Notes under the pieces: model-generated
The model's database searches: none
Told to the model about the DNA's origin: nothing
The model's input: only the letters and a program-made list of their open reading frames with translations
From: Clostridiales bacterium CHKCI006
GTDB taxonomy: Bacteria; Bacillota_I; Bacilli_A; Erysipelotrichales; Coprobacillaceae
Length of the DNA stretch: 64,000 bases
Assembly (NCBI GenBank): GCA_900018345.1
Contig: FCNA01000028.1
Span: forward strand, 62,001-126,000
Reading direction: 5' to 3'
Made by a program: the position numbers and the translations under genes
Shown: positions 39,876 through 49,405 of the stretch, in pieces
Numbering within the stretch: position 1 is the stretch's first letter
Layout of the letters: each line of letters opens with the position of its first letter

Positions 39876-41177
39876 ATGAAAAAAAAGATTTTTCGATCTT
39901 TTGCGACGTTGCTGGGACTGACCTGTACAGCCAAACTGTTCAGCGTGCTCTGTCGGGTCATTCTTGCCCGCACGCTTTCGAGCGAGGGCTACGGATTATA
40001 TATGTTGGTGCTGCCGACACTGGGCTTCTGTCTGACGCTGGCTCAAATGGGCATCCCAAGTGCTGTCTTTCGCCTGAGCTCTGATCCGCATTATCAGCCT
40101 AAACGAGTCCTTAAAAAAGCATTGAGCCTTAGTTTGGTCATTAGTCTCACGATTGCCTTTCTCTTGGCCCTGCTGGCGCCTATCATCGCCAATACGCTCT
40201 TCAGACAGCCTGAAGCGACCGGTGCCCTTTATGCGATTGCCCTCTTTATTCCGCTGGCAAGTACGAACAACACACTGCGCAGCTATTATCTGGGTCAGGA
40301 AAAGATCGTTCCGCCCGGCCTCTCCCAGATCATCGAAGAAGTGATGCGCATTGCTGTCATGCTGACTTGCTTTCTTTGCTTCTCTCATTTAAGTCTGGCC
40401 CATCAGATAACCCTGGCCTATTTAGCCATGTGTGCAGGAGAACTGGCAAGCTTTCTATTGCTGGTGATTTTTGATCATCGTTATGTTTCCAGAAGTGCTA
40501 CATCCATCGATTTCTACGATGAACTCATGTCCAGAGACATTTTCGCCATCAGCCTGCCGGTGACCGCCAGCCAGCTGCTCCATTCTTTGTCTAACTTTTT
40601 AGAACCGTTGATCCTGACCAGTTTGCTTCTCTGTTTAGGCTATTCAAGCGAATGGATCAGTACCCAGTATGGGATCGTCAACGGTTATGCACTGGGCATG
40701 CTGATGATTCCGACCTTTCTGACAACCATCATCTATCGACTGGCACTGCCCAAATTAACCAAAACCATTACAACCGGCGAGATGGAAGCCGCTCAAAAGA
40801 CCCTGATCATGGCGGTACTTGGTTGTCTAGCCTTAGGCCTTCCTTTCACTCTGCTTTTCTTCTTTGCTCCTGAATTCTGTCTGCAGCTTTTCTACGGTAC
40901 CACGCAAGGAGCCTCGATCTTACGTTATTTGGCCATCCCCTTTCTCATCTATTATATGCAGACCCCCCTGGCCTGTGCCTTACAGGCCCTTTGCAAAAAT
41001 AAGACCCAGTTAGCTATCTGCTGTATCGAATGTCTTGTCAGCATCAGTGTCCTTTATCTTGCTATTCCTTATTTCCAGGCAGTCAGCGTCGCTATTTCCC
41101 TGCTCGCTGGTTTACTGGCAAATACCCTCTTGTCTTTCATTCTGGTCTTCTACTATCTATTTTGGAAGAAAAAATAA
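39876..41177 (+). CDS. spoVB: polysaccharide/lipid flippase of the SpoVB-MurJ (MATE-like) family
   Basis: 433 residues from ATG 39876 (AAGGAAGTGATTTTA before it). Twelve or more membrane spans. The start MKKKIFRSFATLLGLTCTAKLFSVLCRVILARTLSSEGYGLY is typical of oligosaccharide flippases of the SpoVB/YtgP group, as is the QMGIPSAVFRLSSD loop. It probably moves a lipid-linked cell-wall precursor. Its position next to comN, DUF421 and TIGR04086 genes follows the B. subtilis spoVB locus; sporulation itself is not implied. The 3' end overlaps the convergent DUF421 gene by 21 bases. Confidence 0.87.
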   Translation: MKKKIFRSFATLLGLTCTAKLFSVLCRVILARTLSSEGYGLYMLVLPTLGFCLTLAQMGIPSAVFRLSSDPHYQPKRVLKKALSLSLVISLTIAFLLALLAPIIANTLFRQPEATGALYAIALFIPLASTNNTLRSYYLGQEKIVPPGLSQIIEEVMRIAVMLTCFLCFSHLSLAHQITLAYLAMCAGELASFLLLVIFDHRYVSRSATSIDFYDELMSRDIFAISLPVTASQLLHSLSNFLEPLILTSLLLCLGYSSEWISTQYGIVNGYALGMLMIPTFLTTIIYRLALPKLTKTITTGEMEAAQKTLIMAVLGCLALGLPFTLLFFFAPEFCLQLFYGTTQGASILRYLAIPFLIYYMQTPLACALQALCKNKTQLAICCIECLVSISVLYLAIPYFQAVSVAISLLAGLLANTLLSFILVFYYLFWKKK

Positions 41178-41786
41178 GCGTTTCTTTTCAATCACACAAT
41201 AAGCAATATCTCTGATGTCGGGAGCATGCTGACTGGCTAAACGCTTTTTCAACCAGTTTTCATCATAACCCAATGACGCTAAGACCTGGCCCATGATCTT
41301 ACCATCTACAATGACCGGATCTAAAGACTCAACTTCAAGCCCTTGCCACTTGATGACAGATAACTGCCCATTAGGCTCCAGGATGGCAAAAGCCACCTCG
41401 GATAAACTGGCAATTCCCTGTTGTCTGAGATGCTGACATAACGAATCCATATCGTACCGCAGCTTTCGCATATTTTCGTAATTCAATTTGCCATCTGTCA
41501 CGATATAGGTTGGTTTTCCTTCCAAAAGATCCCGCCACTTTTTGTTTTTTAAGGCAATCCAGGAACAAAAATAATCAATGACAGCCAAAATTCCTGTAGC
41601 AATGACCCCGTTGATCAGTCCTTCGCCATTCTCAAAAGCAATGGCCATCAGATCGGCCACCAAAAGAAAAATGACCAAATCAAAAATATTTAACTGACTG
41701 CATTCTTTTTTTCCTAAAAAACGTAAAAGAATGATCAGATAGAGATAACAGAACATACTCTTTAGCGCAACAAAAACATAGTCCAT
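41157..41786 (-). CDS. DUF421 (YetF/YrbG-like) membrane protein
   Basis: 209 residues. Three N-terminal spans (ending near 85) and a cytoplasmic alpha/beta part with KPTYIVTDGKLNYENMRKLRYDMDSL, LSEVAFAILEPNGQLSVI, the DUF421 signature. Family function is unclear (spore or stress membrane protein in bacilli). Convergent with the flippase gene; B. subtilis yrbG occupies the same place beside spoVB. Confidence 0.88.
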   Translation of the reverse strand: MDYVFVALKSMFCYLYLIILLRFLGKKECSQLNIFDLVIFLLVADLMAIAFENGEGLINGVIATGILAVIDYFCSWIALKNKKWRDLLEGKPTYIVTDGKLNYENMRKLRYDMDSLCQHLRQQGIASLSEVAFAILEPNGQLSVIKWQGLEVESLDPVIVDGKIMGQVLASLGYDENWLKKRLASQHAPDIRDIAYCVIEKKRLFFLPK

Positions 41787-41843
41787 AGCTTTTCTCCTTC
41801 TATTTTTAAATCAATGACATACACTATAACAGGAGGTTCTTTT

Positions 41844-42200
41844 ATGAAAGCAATCATTAAATTACCCGTTTTGACCCTGGGAATGATCCTGCTTAGCTAC
41901 CTTATTTTTGCGGCCATTCTTGCAGGTATCGAATCCTTCGGGAATCTGTCATTATCATTATTTAGTATGCTCACTTTGGTTCTGAGCTATACGACGATGG
42001 TGCTTGCCGGACTGATTTTTTCCATCTATCTGAAGCCGCCTTATGCCTTGCAGATCGGACTTGTCATGATTGTTTATTTAGCGATTGCGCTGATCGTTGG
42101 CGGTTTTCAAGCACTGCCATATGCGGCGATACGCATGGCCGTATTTTGTTTAGTCACCATTCTTTTCCAATGGTGGAAAAAACGTATGAAAGAAAGCTGA
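41844..42200 (+). CDS. TIGR04086-family membrane protein (YrzE-like)
   Basis: 118 residues from ATG 41844, which has AGGAGG directly upstream; an earlier GTG/ATG is not supported. Four membrane spans, basic end (WWKKRMKES). Small membrane family found beside spoVB/yrbG in Bacillota; function unknown. Divergent from the DUF421 gene. Confidence 0.75.
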   Translation: MKAIIKLPVLTLGMILLSYLIFAAILAGIESFGNLSLSLFSMLTLVLSYTTMVLAGLIFSIYLKPPYALQIGLVMIVYLAIALIVGGFQALPYAAIRMAVFCLVTILFQWWKKRMKES

Positions 42201-42230
42201 AACGGCTAGACTAGAAGAGGTGAAGAAAAG

Positions 42231-42560
42231 ATGAACGATAAAACGAAAGCACAGCTGCAGGCAAAACTAAGCCGGTTAAAGACCATCTCCAGCCAATTAG
42301 AACTGGCTGATGGCATCTGTTTTTCCATTGAAGATCTGAATGATGCCTATATAGAAGCCAAGGTCCAGGATCTTAAACAGAAAATGGACAAGTTGGCTGA
42401 CAAGTTAAGTCTGGCCAAAGATCAGGACAGTTATCAACGGATGTATCATCAGTTGGAAGACTATGAGCAGGCCATCTATCTGCTTGAAAAAAAACATTCG
42501 CGAACCTATCTACGCGCTAAAAAGATGCAGCAAAAGCAAAAGGATCAGTCCGAAAACTGA
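42231..42560 (+). CDS. coiled-coil hypothetical protein
   Basis: 109 residues, nearly all charged helix: alternating Lys/Glu/Gln/Leu with predicted coiled coil through about residues 40-90 and a Lys/Gln-rich end (KKMQQKQKDQ). Ribosome site AGAGGTGAAGAAAAG before ATG 42231. It follows the YrzE-like gene by 30 bases and ends in a terminator, so the two form a small plus-strand unit. No family recognised. Confidence 0.65.
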   Translation: MNDKTKAQLQAKLSRLKTISSQLELADGICFSIEDLNDAYIEAKVQDLKQKMDKLADKLSLAKDQDSYQRMYHQLEDYEQAIYLLEKKHSRTYLRAKKMQQKQKDQSEN

Positions 42561-42570
42561 TCCCCTTTTT
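42541..42570 (+). terminator. intrinsic terminator of the coiled-coil gene
   Basis: GGATCAGT-ccgaaa-ACTGATCC followed by CCTTTTT. The convergent epimerase gene ends 3 bases further on. Confidence 0.88.
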
Positions 42571-42572
42571 CA

Positions 42573-43451
42573 TTATTGAACGATTTCGACGGCAAAGTCA
42601 CACTGGAAAGTATCGCCGACATCCAATGTCACAACACCCTCTTTATCTTTTAATTCGCCCGTAAAATCATTGTAATCTGCATGACCGACCCATGGTTCGA
42701 TGGCAATCAGACCACCGACATGTTTGGCTGCCCAAATGCCTAAATGATTGAAATGATGCATATGGAAAACAATCGCTTTTCCATGATTCAGGCTGCGTAA
42801 AGCGACCCATTCGCTCTTAAAGTCTTTAACGACCACCGCATCCTCGTCAAACATCGCCTGACGAACAAAGAAGCGACGTTCGTTATCAAACAGTTTTTTA
42901 GTCTCATGGCTCATGGCGCGATGGGCCACATCAATGATCTTCTGATCTAATGTTTCATTCTGTTCGAATTCCAGATAATAATCATTGCTTGACTCATTCT
43001 CATAGAATGGGCAGGCAAAGGCCGGATGACCACCAACTGCAAAAACAATTGGTTTCTCGTCCACATTCTTGACCTCAATCAAACAAGCTAAAGTGGAACC
43101 CTCTAAACGATAAGTCACTTTTAATTCAAAAAGATATGGATACTGCTTCAAAATGTCTGGATTGCTGCGCAAGGTAAAAACCACTTCTGTATCCGAATGA
43201 CTCGTCACTTCAAATTCATTATGACGAGCAAATCCGTGTTGTGTCAGATGATAGGTCTTTCCCTCTACCAGATAGGTATCATCCCTAACCGCACCCACAA
43301 TTGGGAATAGAATTGGCGCACTGTTGGCCCACTGACTTGGATCACGACGCCACATATAATTCAGGTCATCTTTCAAACCGATAATGCGATGGATCTCTGC
43401 TCCTTTAGGATGAAGATCAACCGATAAATAATCATTTTTTAATGTAATCAT
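42573..43451 (-). CDS. aldose 1-epimerase family protein (LacX-like)
   Basis: 292 residues from ATG 43451, which overlaps the nagA stop by 4 bases; GGAG lies inside the nagA end. Galactose mutarotase-like fold: GAEIHRIIG, WANSAPILFPIVG, TYHLTQHGFARHNEF with the His, AVGGHPAFACPF with the catalytic His, and a late IAIEPWVGHAD with Glu. It would interconvert anomers of hexoses or hexose phosphates. Pairing with nagA suggests an amino-sugar route. Confidence 0.85.
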   Translation of the reverse strand: MITLKNDYLSVDLHPKGAEIHRIIGLKDDLNYMWRRDPSQWANSAPILFPIVGAVRDDTYLVEGKTYHLTQHGFARHNEFEVTSHSDTEVVFTLRSNPDILKQYPYLFELKVTYRLEGSTLACLIEVKNVDEKPIVFAVGGHPAFACPFYENESSNDYYLEFEQNETLDQKIIDVAHRAMSHETKKLFDNERRFFVRQAMFDEDAVVVKDFKSEWVALRSLNHGKAIVFHMHHFNHLGIWAAKHVGGLIAIEPWVGHADYNDFTGELKDKEGVVTLDVGDTFQCDFAVEIVQ

Positions 43452-44587
43452 GCAAGACTTTTCTCCTTTCCATCCAGCATTGCCCATTTGATATCGATCT
43501 TGTCATCAAACATGATCAGATCCGCCTTCTTATAAGGTGCGATTTGACCTATCTGCATCAAATGGCAGGAACGGGCTGGATTATATGAAGCCATACGTAC
43601 CGCTTCATAAATAGGCATATGTAAATAATGGCAGGCATTATACACAGCCACATTGAGTTTTAAAACACTGCCTGCAATGGTTCCGTCTTCCAGACGGGCC
43701 TGTCCATTCTTCACAAAGACTTCCTGGCCGCCCAACTGGTAAGTGCCATCGGACACCCCGGATGCTTCCATCGAATCGGTAATCAGGCACACTTTCTCTA
43801 CCCCTTTTTCTCTGATCAGGGTCTTAGCTGCTGCCCAATGGACATGGAAACCATCCAGGATCAATTCAGCATAGACTTCGTCAGAGTCAAATACGGCTCC
43901 GACAACGCCAGGTGCACGATGCGTAAAAGCCGTCATCGCATTGTAAGTATGGGTCGCATGGTTGACCCCAGTCATAAAGGCTGTTTTTGCCTGTTCATAG
44001 GTCGCCCCCGTATGACCGATGCTGACAGTCACACCCTGCGCCTTTAAATAATGAATCAGCTTCTCTGCACCAGGTTGTTCAGGTGCAATGGTGATCAGAC
44101 GAATCACCTTCCCGTGTTCACCAACCATTTCCTGGTAAGCCTCGATTGAAGGTGCCAGCACGTATTGACCAGGCTGTGCCCCTTTATGTGCCTGATCGAT
44201 AAATGGTCCTTCCATATGGACACCAGCCACTTTAGCGCCGTTTTCATGTCCCATGTACTTCGCGCAGTTGACGATTGCCTGATGCGTCTGGTCAATAGAC
44301 TGTGTCATCGTCGTTGGCAAGAAGCTGGTTACGCCTGTCTTTAAACAGTTGACAGAAATCGTATCAATAGACTCCGGTGTCCCATTCATCGTATCGCATA
44401 GATTCCGTCCATGCGTATGGATATCTACAAACCCAGGTGATACATAGAGTCCTTTCGCATCAATGATCTCATATCCATCCGGAACCGAGTCACTCAATCC
44501 GACAATCCTGTCATCTTCAATCAGTACATTTGTTTCTTGAACAGTATCTTTTAAGATGACTTTCCCGTTAACGATTGCTTTTTTCAT
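43448..44587 (-). CDS. nagA: N-acetylglucosamine-6-phosphate deacetylase
   Basis: 379 residues from ATG 44587 (AAAGGAGATTC before it). Amidohydrolase motifs: GFVDIHTHGRNLCDTMNG (HxH region), HMEGPFIDQAHKGAQ (metal Glu), VSIGHTGATYEQ and NHATHTYNAM (metal His), and SDSMEASGVSDG with the catalytic Asp. It gives GlcN-6-P for glycolysis or the cell wall. It has a private promoter and is followed by the coupled epimerase; no nagB or PTS gene is in view. Confidence 0.93.
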   Translation of the reverse strand: MKKAIVNGKVILKDTVQETNVLIEDDRIVGLSDSVPDGYEIIDAKGLYVSPGFVDIHTHGRNLCDTMNGTPESIDTISVNCLKTGVTSFLPTTMTQSIDQTHQAIVNCAKYMGHENGAKVAGVHMEGPFIDQAHKGAQPGQYVLAPSIEAYQEMVGEHGKVIRLITIAPEQPGAEKLIHYLKAQGVTVSIGHTGATYEQAKTAFMTGVNHATHTYNAMTAFTHRAPGVVGAVFDSDEVYAELILDGFHVHWAAAKTLIREKGVEKVCLITDSMEASGVSDGTYQLGGQEVFVKNGQARLEDGTIAGSVLKLNVAVYNACHYLHMPIYEAVRMASYNPARSCHLMQIGQIAPYKKADLIMFDDKIDIKWAMLDGKEKSLA

Positions 44588-44621
44588 AAGAATCTCCTTT
44601 CTCATTTTCATTTGTAATTCT

Positions 44622-44650
44622 ATTATACCATTTCACTGGAAACTTGCCAA
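44622..44650 (-). promoter_or_regulatory. promoter of nagA
   Basis: TTGGCA (44645-44650), 17 bases, TATAAT (44622-44627) on the minus strand. Confidence 0.78.
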
Positions 44651-44662
44651 TCAACTGACCAT

Positions 44663-44691
44663 ACAAAAAAGGCAGAAGTTAATCTTCTGCC
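44663..44691 (-). terminator. intrinsic terminator of the nusA-infB-rbfA operon
   Basis: GGCAGAAG (44671-44678), TTAAT, CTTCTGCC (44684-44691) and a run of six T on the minus strand. It overlaps the rbfA stop. Confidence 0.88.
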
Positions 44692-45041
44692 TGAGGATCA
44701 TCATTCTCATGGATCTCTTTGATCAGACTTTCAATCTTATCGCCGTAATCCAAGGAAGAATCATAAATAAATTTCAATTCTGGAACGCGTCGGATCGTCA
44801 AACGTGAAGCCAGCATCGAGCGGATAAATCCTTTGGATTTTTCCAGCGCCTCGAGTCCGTGCTTTTTCTTATAGCCCTGTCCTAAAAAGGTAACATAGAC
44901 CTTAGCGAGAGAAAAATCGCCTGTGACTTCCACACCGGTAATGGTGATGAAGCCAACCTGTGGATTCTTAACTTCCTTACTGATGATATCTGTCAGTTCA
45001 CGCTGCAGGATCCCGTTCATCTTTTCTTTTTTTACTGCCAT
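44679..45041 (-). CDS. rbfA: ribosome-binding factor A
   Basis: 120 residues. KH-like fold with LQRELTDIISKEVKNPQVGFITITGVEV and KVYVTFLG, then RRVPELKFIYDSSLDYGDKIESLI, the RbfA signature. Needed for 30S maturation. Last gene of the operon, 4 bases after infB. Confidence 0.96.
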   Translation of the reverse strand: MAVKKEKMNGILQRELTDIISKEVKNPQVGFITITGVEVTGDFSLAKVYVTFLGQGYKKKHGLEALEKSKGFIRSMLASRLTIRRVPELKFIYDSSLDYGDKIESLIKEIHENDDPQAED

Positions 45042-45045
45042 AGTT

Positions 45046-46917
45046 CTAGTCTCTTTCTACTTCCTGCATCTCAAAGGCTTCAATGATATCGCCCTCTTTG
45101 ATGTCATTAAAGTTCTCAATGGTCATACCGCATTCATAGCCAGCCTGAACTTCACGCACATCGTTTTGGAAACGTCTCAGACTACCTAACTTACCGGTGT
45201 AGACAACAACACCATCACGAATCAAACGTACACCGCAGTCGCGTTTCATACAGCCATCTGTTACATAAGAACCTGCCACAGAACCGACTTTGGAAACCTT
45301 GATGACCTGACGAATCTCTGCCTGGCCAATAACGACTTCTTCAATAACCGGTGCAAGCATTCCTTTCATCGCTGCTTCGATTTCTTCCACCATCTTATAG
45401 ATAATGTTGTGCAGGCGGATCTCGACACCTTCCTGCTCAGCAAACTTACGCACATTAGCATCCGGACGCACATTGAATCCGTAGATGATCGCTTTAGATG
45501 CACTTGCCAGCAGGACGTCAGATTCCGAAATAGCCCCTACGGTAGAACGGATGACATTGACACGGATATTGTCCATAGTAATTTTCTCCAATGAAGCCTT
45601 CACTGCTTCAGCCGTTCCCTGGACATCTGCCTTGACGATGATATTGATTTCCTGAACCTCTCCGCTGTTGATTTGAGCGTACAGATCATCTAAAGACATT
45701 GCCGCATTCGTACGTCTTTCTTTCTCCTGTTTGCTCTTGAGACGTTCCTGTCCAATATGACGTGCTTTCTTTTCTGAATCGAAAGCCATGAATTTATCAC
45801 CGGCACTTGGGACATCACTCAGACCAGTAATCTCGACAGGTGTAGCTGGACCAGCTTCCTTTAATTCCTGTCCGCGATCGTTGACCATGCGACGCACACG
45901 TCCAAAGGTCGTACCAACAACGATTGGATCGCCTGAACGAAGTGTTCCGTTTTCAACTAAGAGCGTTGCCACAGGTCCGCGTCCTTTATCGAGTTTCCCT
46001 TCGATGACTGAACCGTATGCATAGCGTTTTGGATTTGCTTTCAAATCAGCCAGTTCAGCGACAACTGTGATTGTTTCTAAAAGATCGTCAATTCCCAGCT
46101 TCTGTTTCGCACTGATTTCGCAGAATACGGTATCTCCGCCCCAGTCTTCCGGCATCAGACCGAGATCAGCTAATTCGCCTTTGATACGTTCAGGATCTGC
46201 TCCTGGTTTATCGATCTTATTGACTGCTACCACAATAGGGACTCCGGCTGCCTTCGCATGATCGATGGCCTCTTTGGTCTGCGGCATCACGCCGTCATCA
46301 GCAGCTACCACGATAATGACAATGTCAGTGACCTGTGCCCCACGTGCACGCATTGCTGTGAAGGCCTCATGGCCTGGTGTATCTAAGAAAGTAATCTTCT
46401 TTCCGTTGATTTCAACCTGGTAGGCACCAATATGCTGCGTAATCCCACCAAATTCTCCTTCAACCACACGTGACTTACGAATGGCATCCAGCAAAGTGGT
46501 TTTCCCATGGTCAACATGCCCCATGATCGTAACGACTGGTGGACGATTGACAAGATCGGCTTCAGCATCGACAATCTCGATATCTTCGAAATTGACTTCA
46601 CTGACTTCTACATGTTTTTTGGTTTCATAACCATATTCCAGACAAACCAGTTCTACGGTTTCATCATCCAGACTGGAATTGATCGTCAGCATCTTCCCTA
46701 ACATAAACAGGAATTTAATAATGGCTGCAGCTGGCTGATTGACTTTTTCGGCCAATTCACCAACAGTAATCCCTTCTTCATAAACGACTACACCATCATT
46801 CAATTTCTCCTCTACCTGTTTTTTTGGTGGTACATTCGAAATGAGTGGATTCTTTTTCTTATGTGTATTTTTCTTTGACCGATTGGCTGAAGGTCGATTT
46901 CTATTTGGTTTCGCCAT
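45046..46917 (-). CDS. infB: translation initiation factor IF-2
   Basis: 623 residues from ATG 46917 (AGGTGAAGAAA before it); short N-terminal part, so smaller than B. subtilis IF-2 (716). G-domain motifs: [15 protein letters not shown] (G1), [38 protein letters not shown] (G4). C-terminal domains II to IV follow ([25 protein letters not shown]). Overlaps ylxQ by 17 bases. Confidence 0.97.
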   Translation of the reverse strand: MAKPNRNRPSANRSKKNTHKKKNPLISNVPPKKQVEEKLNDGVVVYEEGITVGELAEKVNQPAAAIIKFLFMLGKMLTINSSLDDETVELVCLEYGYETKKHVEVSEVNFEDIEIVDAEADLVNRPPVVTIMGHVDHGKTTLLDAIRKSRVVEGEFGGITQHIGAYQVEINGKKITFLDTPGHEAFTAMRARGAQVTDIVIIVVAADDGVMPQTKEAIDHAKAAGVPIVVAVNKIDKPGADPERIKGELADLGLMPEDWGGDTVFCEISAKQKLGIDDLLETITVVAELADLKANPKRYAYGSVIEGKLDKGRGPVATLLVENGTLRSGDPIVVGTTFGRVRRMVNDRGQELKEAGPATPVEITGLSDVPSAGDKFMAFDSEKKARHIGQERLKSKQEKERRTNAAMSLDDLYAQINSGEVQEINIIVKADVQGTAEAVKASLEKITMDNIRVNVIRSTVGAISESDVLLASASKAIIYGFNVRPDANVRKFAEQEGVEIRLHNIIYKMVEEIEAAMKGMLAPVIEEVVIGQAEIRQVIKVSKVGSVAGSYVTDGCMKRDCGVRLIRDGVVVYTGKLGSLRRFQNDVREVQAGYECGMTIENFNDIKEGDIIEAFEMQEVERD

Positions 46918-47230
46918 TTTCTTCACCTACCCCTAACTTTTCTTTCAATTTCTTCGCAAAGCCCGCATTTAAGATAGCCACGCTTTTGCGATTGTGTTTG
47001 CCGATAGCAGTTGAGAGTGCTTCACTATCTTCCACCATCAAACATTCCACCTGATAATAGTGACATTTGTCTGTCACTTGTTTTTGTGTTCCCTGACTGC
47101 TATCACTAGCAAGCAAGACCAGAACAGCCTGCTTTTGACGAACCGCAGGCAGGACCTGAGATCCGCTCACAAGCGCTCCGGCTCTGACCATCAGGCCAAG
47201 AAGATTTGCTGCATCACGATTCAACAACAT
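46901..47230 (-). CDS. ylxQ: YlxQ-like L7Ae-family RNA-binding protein
   Basis: 109 residues with the L7Ae/L30e fold: [22 protein letters not shown], then [16 protein letters not shown] and [18 protein letters not shown]-turn-type RNA-binding protein of the nusA-infB operon. It overlaps rnpM by 17 bases and infB by 17 bases. Confidence 0.88.
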   Translation of the reverse strand: MLLNRDAANLLGLMVRAGALVSGSQVLPAVRQKQAVLVLLASDSSQGTQKQVTDKCHYYQVECLMVEDSEALSTAIGKHNRKSVAILNAGFAKKLKEKLGVGEENGETK

Positions 47231-47474
47231 ACTTCATCAGCTCCTCATAGATTTCATCAGGAATGTCCGTCTCCAGCGCACGTTTCAATGCACCTTTCTT
47301 ACGCGCCAGCTCAATGGCCTCTTTAGAGCGTTTCAGATAAGCGCCACGACCATTCTTCTTTCCGGTGTCATCCACGAAAAGCTCGCCTTCCTTATTTTTG
47401 ACGACCCGAATTAATTCACGTTTGGGTAACTGTTCGCCAGTTGCCACACATTTGCGTAACGGGATTTTTTTCAT
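47214..47474 (-). CDS. rnpM: RNase P modulator RnpM (YlxR)
   Basis: 86 residues. PLRKCVATGEQLPKRELIRVV at the start and DDTGKKNGRGAYLKRSKEAI are the YlxR signature. In B. subtilis the protein binds RNase P RNA and lowers its activity. It is 11 bases after nusA. Confidence 0.92.
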   Translation of the reverse strand: MKKIPLRKCVATGEQLPKRELIRVVKNKEGELFVDDTGKKNGRGAYLKRSKEAIELARKKGALKRALETDIPDEIYEELMKYVVES

Positions 47475-47485
47475 CCAATCACCTC

Positions 47486-48799
47486 TTAATTCTCATCATA
47501 ATATTCATCATAAGCATCATAGTCGATCTCTTCATCATACTTTGACAGCTCATCATCTTCATATTCGTAATCCTCTTCCTCATCGTCATCATAAATTGGC
47601 AGAGGTTCAGGTTTAACGACTTCTTCTTCCTCTTCTTCACTTTCTGAAGGTGTAGTGTCTTCCCAGAAATCTTCTTCATCCGCCTGTACAACAGGGCTAG
47701 TCAGATCTTCCTGTTCGGTTGTCTCTTCTTCCTGGCTGGACATCGCGATGCCTTCTTCGATCGCTTCAGAAACAGACTTGATGTCGATCTTCCATTTGGT
47801 CAGACGAACAGCCAGACGGGCATTCTGACCACGTTTACCGATAGCTAAAGACAACTGATTATCAGGAACGATCACGATGGCACTATGTTCTTCTTCGTCG
47901 ATAATGACGTTAATGACCGTTGCTGGACTCAGCGCATTTGAAATAAAGACTTTTGGATCTTCAGAATATTCGATGATGTCGATCATTTCACCATTTAACT
48001 CTTCAACCACATTCCGTACACGAGTTCCCTTAGGTCCTACGCAAGCTCCGATTGGGTCGATATTGTCATTCTGAGCATAAACAGCAATCTTCGTTCGTTC
48101 TCCGGCTTCACGGCTGACAGACTTGATTTCAACTGTCCCTTCGAAAATCTCTGGGACCTCCAGTTCAAATAAACGTTTGACCAGCTGCGGATCTGTTCGA
48201 GAGACATTGACATGGGTGCCTTTAGTACTGTTTTCAACATCCGTGACATATACCTTAATGCTCTGCCCTTCTTTTAGCTGTTCGCCAGGAATCTGATGGC
48301 TCACTGGCAGCAATGCACCGGTCTTACCGATATTGATAATGGCAAAACGTGGTTCTACCCGATCAACGATTCCCGTGATGATCTCATCTTTTTTATCTGC
48401 ATACTCGTTATAGAGAGCCTCTTTTTCAGCCTCTCGAATCTTCTGACGTAAGATCTGTTTTACCTGACTGGTTGCCAGACGACCAAAGACTTCCGGAGAT
48501 ACCATGGTTTCCAGTGTATCGCCGATATTTTTACGAGGATCCACTTCTCTTGCTTCTTCTAGGGATACTTCCAGGTCTTCATCATTGACATCATCCACAA
48601 CTTCGCGAATCTCATATAGAACAATACTGAAATTTTTTGGATTGATCTCAACTCGCACATTCGCTTCTGGACACATGTAGTTCTTTTTGTATGACTTTTC
48701 CAGTGCTTCTGTCAGCGCGTCAATGACCACTTGTTTGGAAATTCCGCGCTCATTTTCCAGCACGTCCAGCGCTTCAATGATTTTCTTAGAGATACTCAT
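47486..48799 (-). CDS. nusA: transcription termination/antitermination factor NusA
   Basis: 437 residues. N-terminal RNA-polymerase-binding domain, S1 domain (ITGIVDRVEPRFAIINIGKTGALLP), two KH domains (IGACVGPKGTRVRNVVEEL; LAIGKRGQNARLAVRLTKWKIDI). After about residue 350 comes an unusual tail of about 85 residues, almost only Asp, Glu, Ser, Tyr (for example EEDYEYEDDELSKYDEE), much longer than in B. subtilis NusA (371 residues). The tail might mimic the acidic repeats that auto-inhibit E. coli NusA, but that is inference. Confidence 0.95.
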   Translation of the reverse strand: MSISKKIIEALDVLENERGISKQVVIDALTEALEKSYKKNYMCPEANVRVEINPKNFSIVLYEIREVVDDVNDEDLEVSLEEAREVDPRKNIGDTLETMVSPEVFGRLATSQVKQILRQKIREAEKEALYNEYADKKDEIITGIVDRVEPRFAIINIGKTGALLPVSHQIPGEQLKEGQSIKVYVTDVENSTKGTHVNVSRTDPQLVKRLFELEVPEIFEGTVEIKSVSREAGERTKIAVYAQNDNIDPIGACVGPKGTRVRNVVEELNGEMIDIIEYSEDPKVFISNALSPATVINVIIDEEEHSAIVIVPDNQLSLAIGKRGQNARLAVRLTKWKIDIKSVSEAIEEGIAMSSQEEETTEQEDLTSPVVQADEEDFWEDTTPSESEEEEEEVVKPEPLPIYDDDEEEDYEYEDDELSKYDEEIDYDAYDEYYDEN

Positions 48800-48815
48800 T
48801 TCTTATTTCCTCCTG

Positions 48816-49283
48816 TTAAAACTTTACCGCTAAGCGAATCGATTCAATATTTTCGTAATTGATTTGGCATTTCTTTTTAATGTTTTTGACCAGATATTCT
48901 AAATGGATGCAGCCGTCTTGACAGTCTAGGATCGTCCCGTAAATTTCGTCGAACCCATCCACGGGTTCTTTAGGCCAGATGCAGACATACTGACCGACTG
49001 CTTTTTCTACCTGCTCATAGCTCTTCAATGGTCTTTCAGCACCAGGACTGGATACTTCTAAATAATATTCCCCTTCAATTGGATCGACCTCATCCAGTTT
49101 TGCGCTAATATCCTCAGAAACAGCAACACAGGTATCCATATCTAATGAGCCATTGTTTTTATCGACATAGATTCTTAAATACCATTCTCCCTGTTCTTTG
49201 ACATATTCCAGATCATCCAGATAACAGTCATGCTGCTCAAGCAGCGGCGTGATCATTGTTTTGATTTCATCTAATAGAGACAT
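48816..49283 (-). CDS. rimP: ribosome maturation factor RimP
   Basis: 155 residues. LDDLEYVKEQGEWYLRIYVDKNNG and CVAVSEDISAKLDEVDPIEGEYYLEVSSPGAERPLK is the RimP signature with the VSSPG turn. First gene of the operon, with a GGAGG site before ATG 49283 and its own promoter and leader hairpin. Confidence 0.95.
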   Translation of the reverse strand: MSLLDEIKTMITPLLEQHDCYLDDLEYVKEQGEWYLRIYVDKNNGSLDMDTCVAVSEDISAKLDEVDPIEGEYYLEVSSPGAERPLKSYEQVEKAVGQYVCIWPKEPVDGFDEIYGTILDCQDGCIHLEYLVKNIKKKCQINYENIESIRLAVKF

Positions 49284-49310
49284 GCTGGTCCTCCTTCCTT
49301 CATCTCAATA

Positions 49311-49333
49311 ATAAAGAGTGGGTTCCCCCACTC
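49311..49333 (-). promoter_or_regulatory. leader hairpin (possible attenuator) upstream of rimP
   Basis: GAGTGGG (49316-49322), TTCC, CCCACTC (49327-49333), followed on the minus strand by TTTATTATT. It lies between the promoter and the rimP start, inside the transcribed leader, so it would be an attenuator rather than the polC terminator. Confidence 0.55.
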
Positions 49334-49353
49334 GTGTACTTTCTACGCTTATT

Positions 49354-49381
49354 ATTCTACCACATTTTAGCTAAATTACAA
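49354..49381 (-). promoter_or_regulatory. promoter of the rimP-nusA-infB-rbfA operon
   Basis: TTGTAA (49376-49381), 16 bases, TAGAAT (49354-49359) on the minus strand. Confidence 0.65.
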
Positions 49382-49405
49382 CCCAAAAGCATGCATTTAC
49401 TTCTA

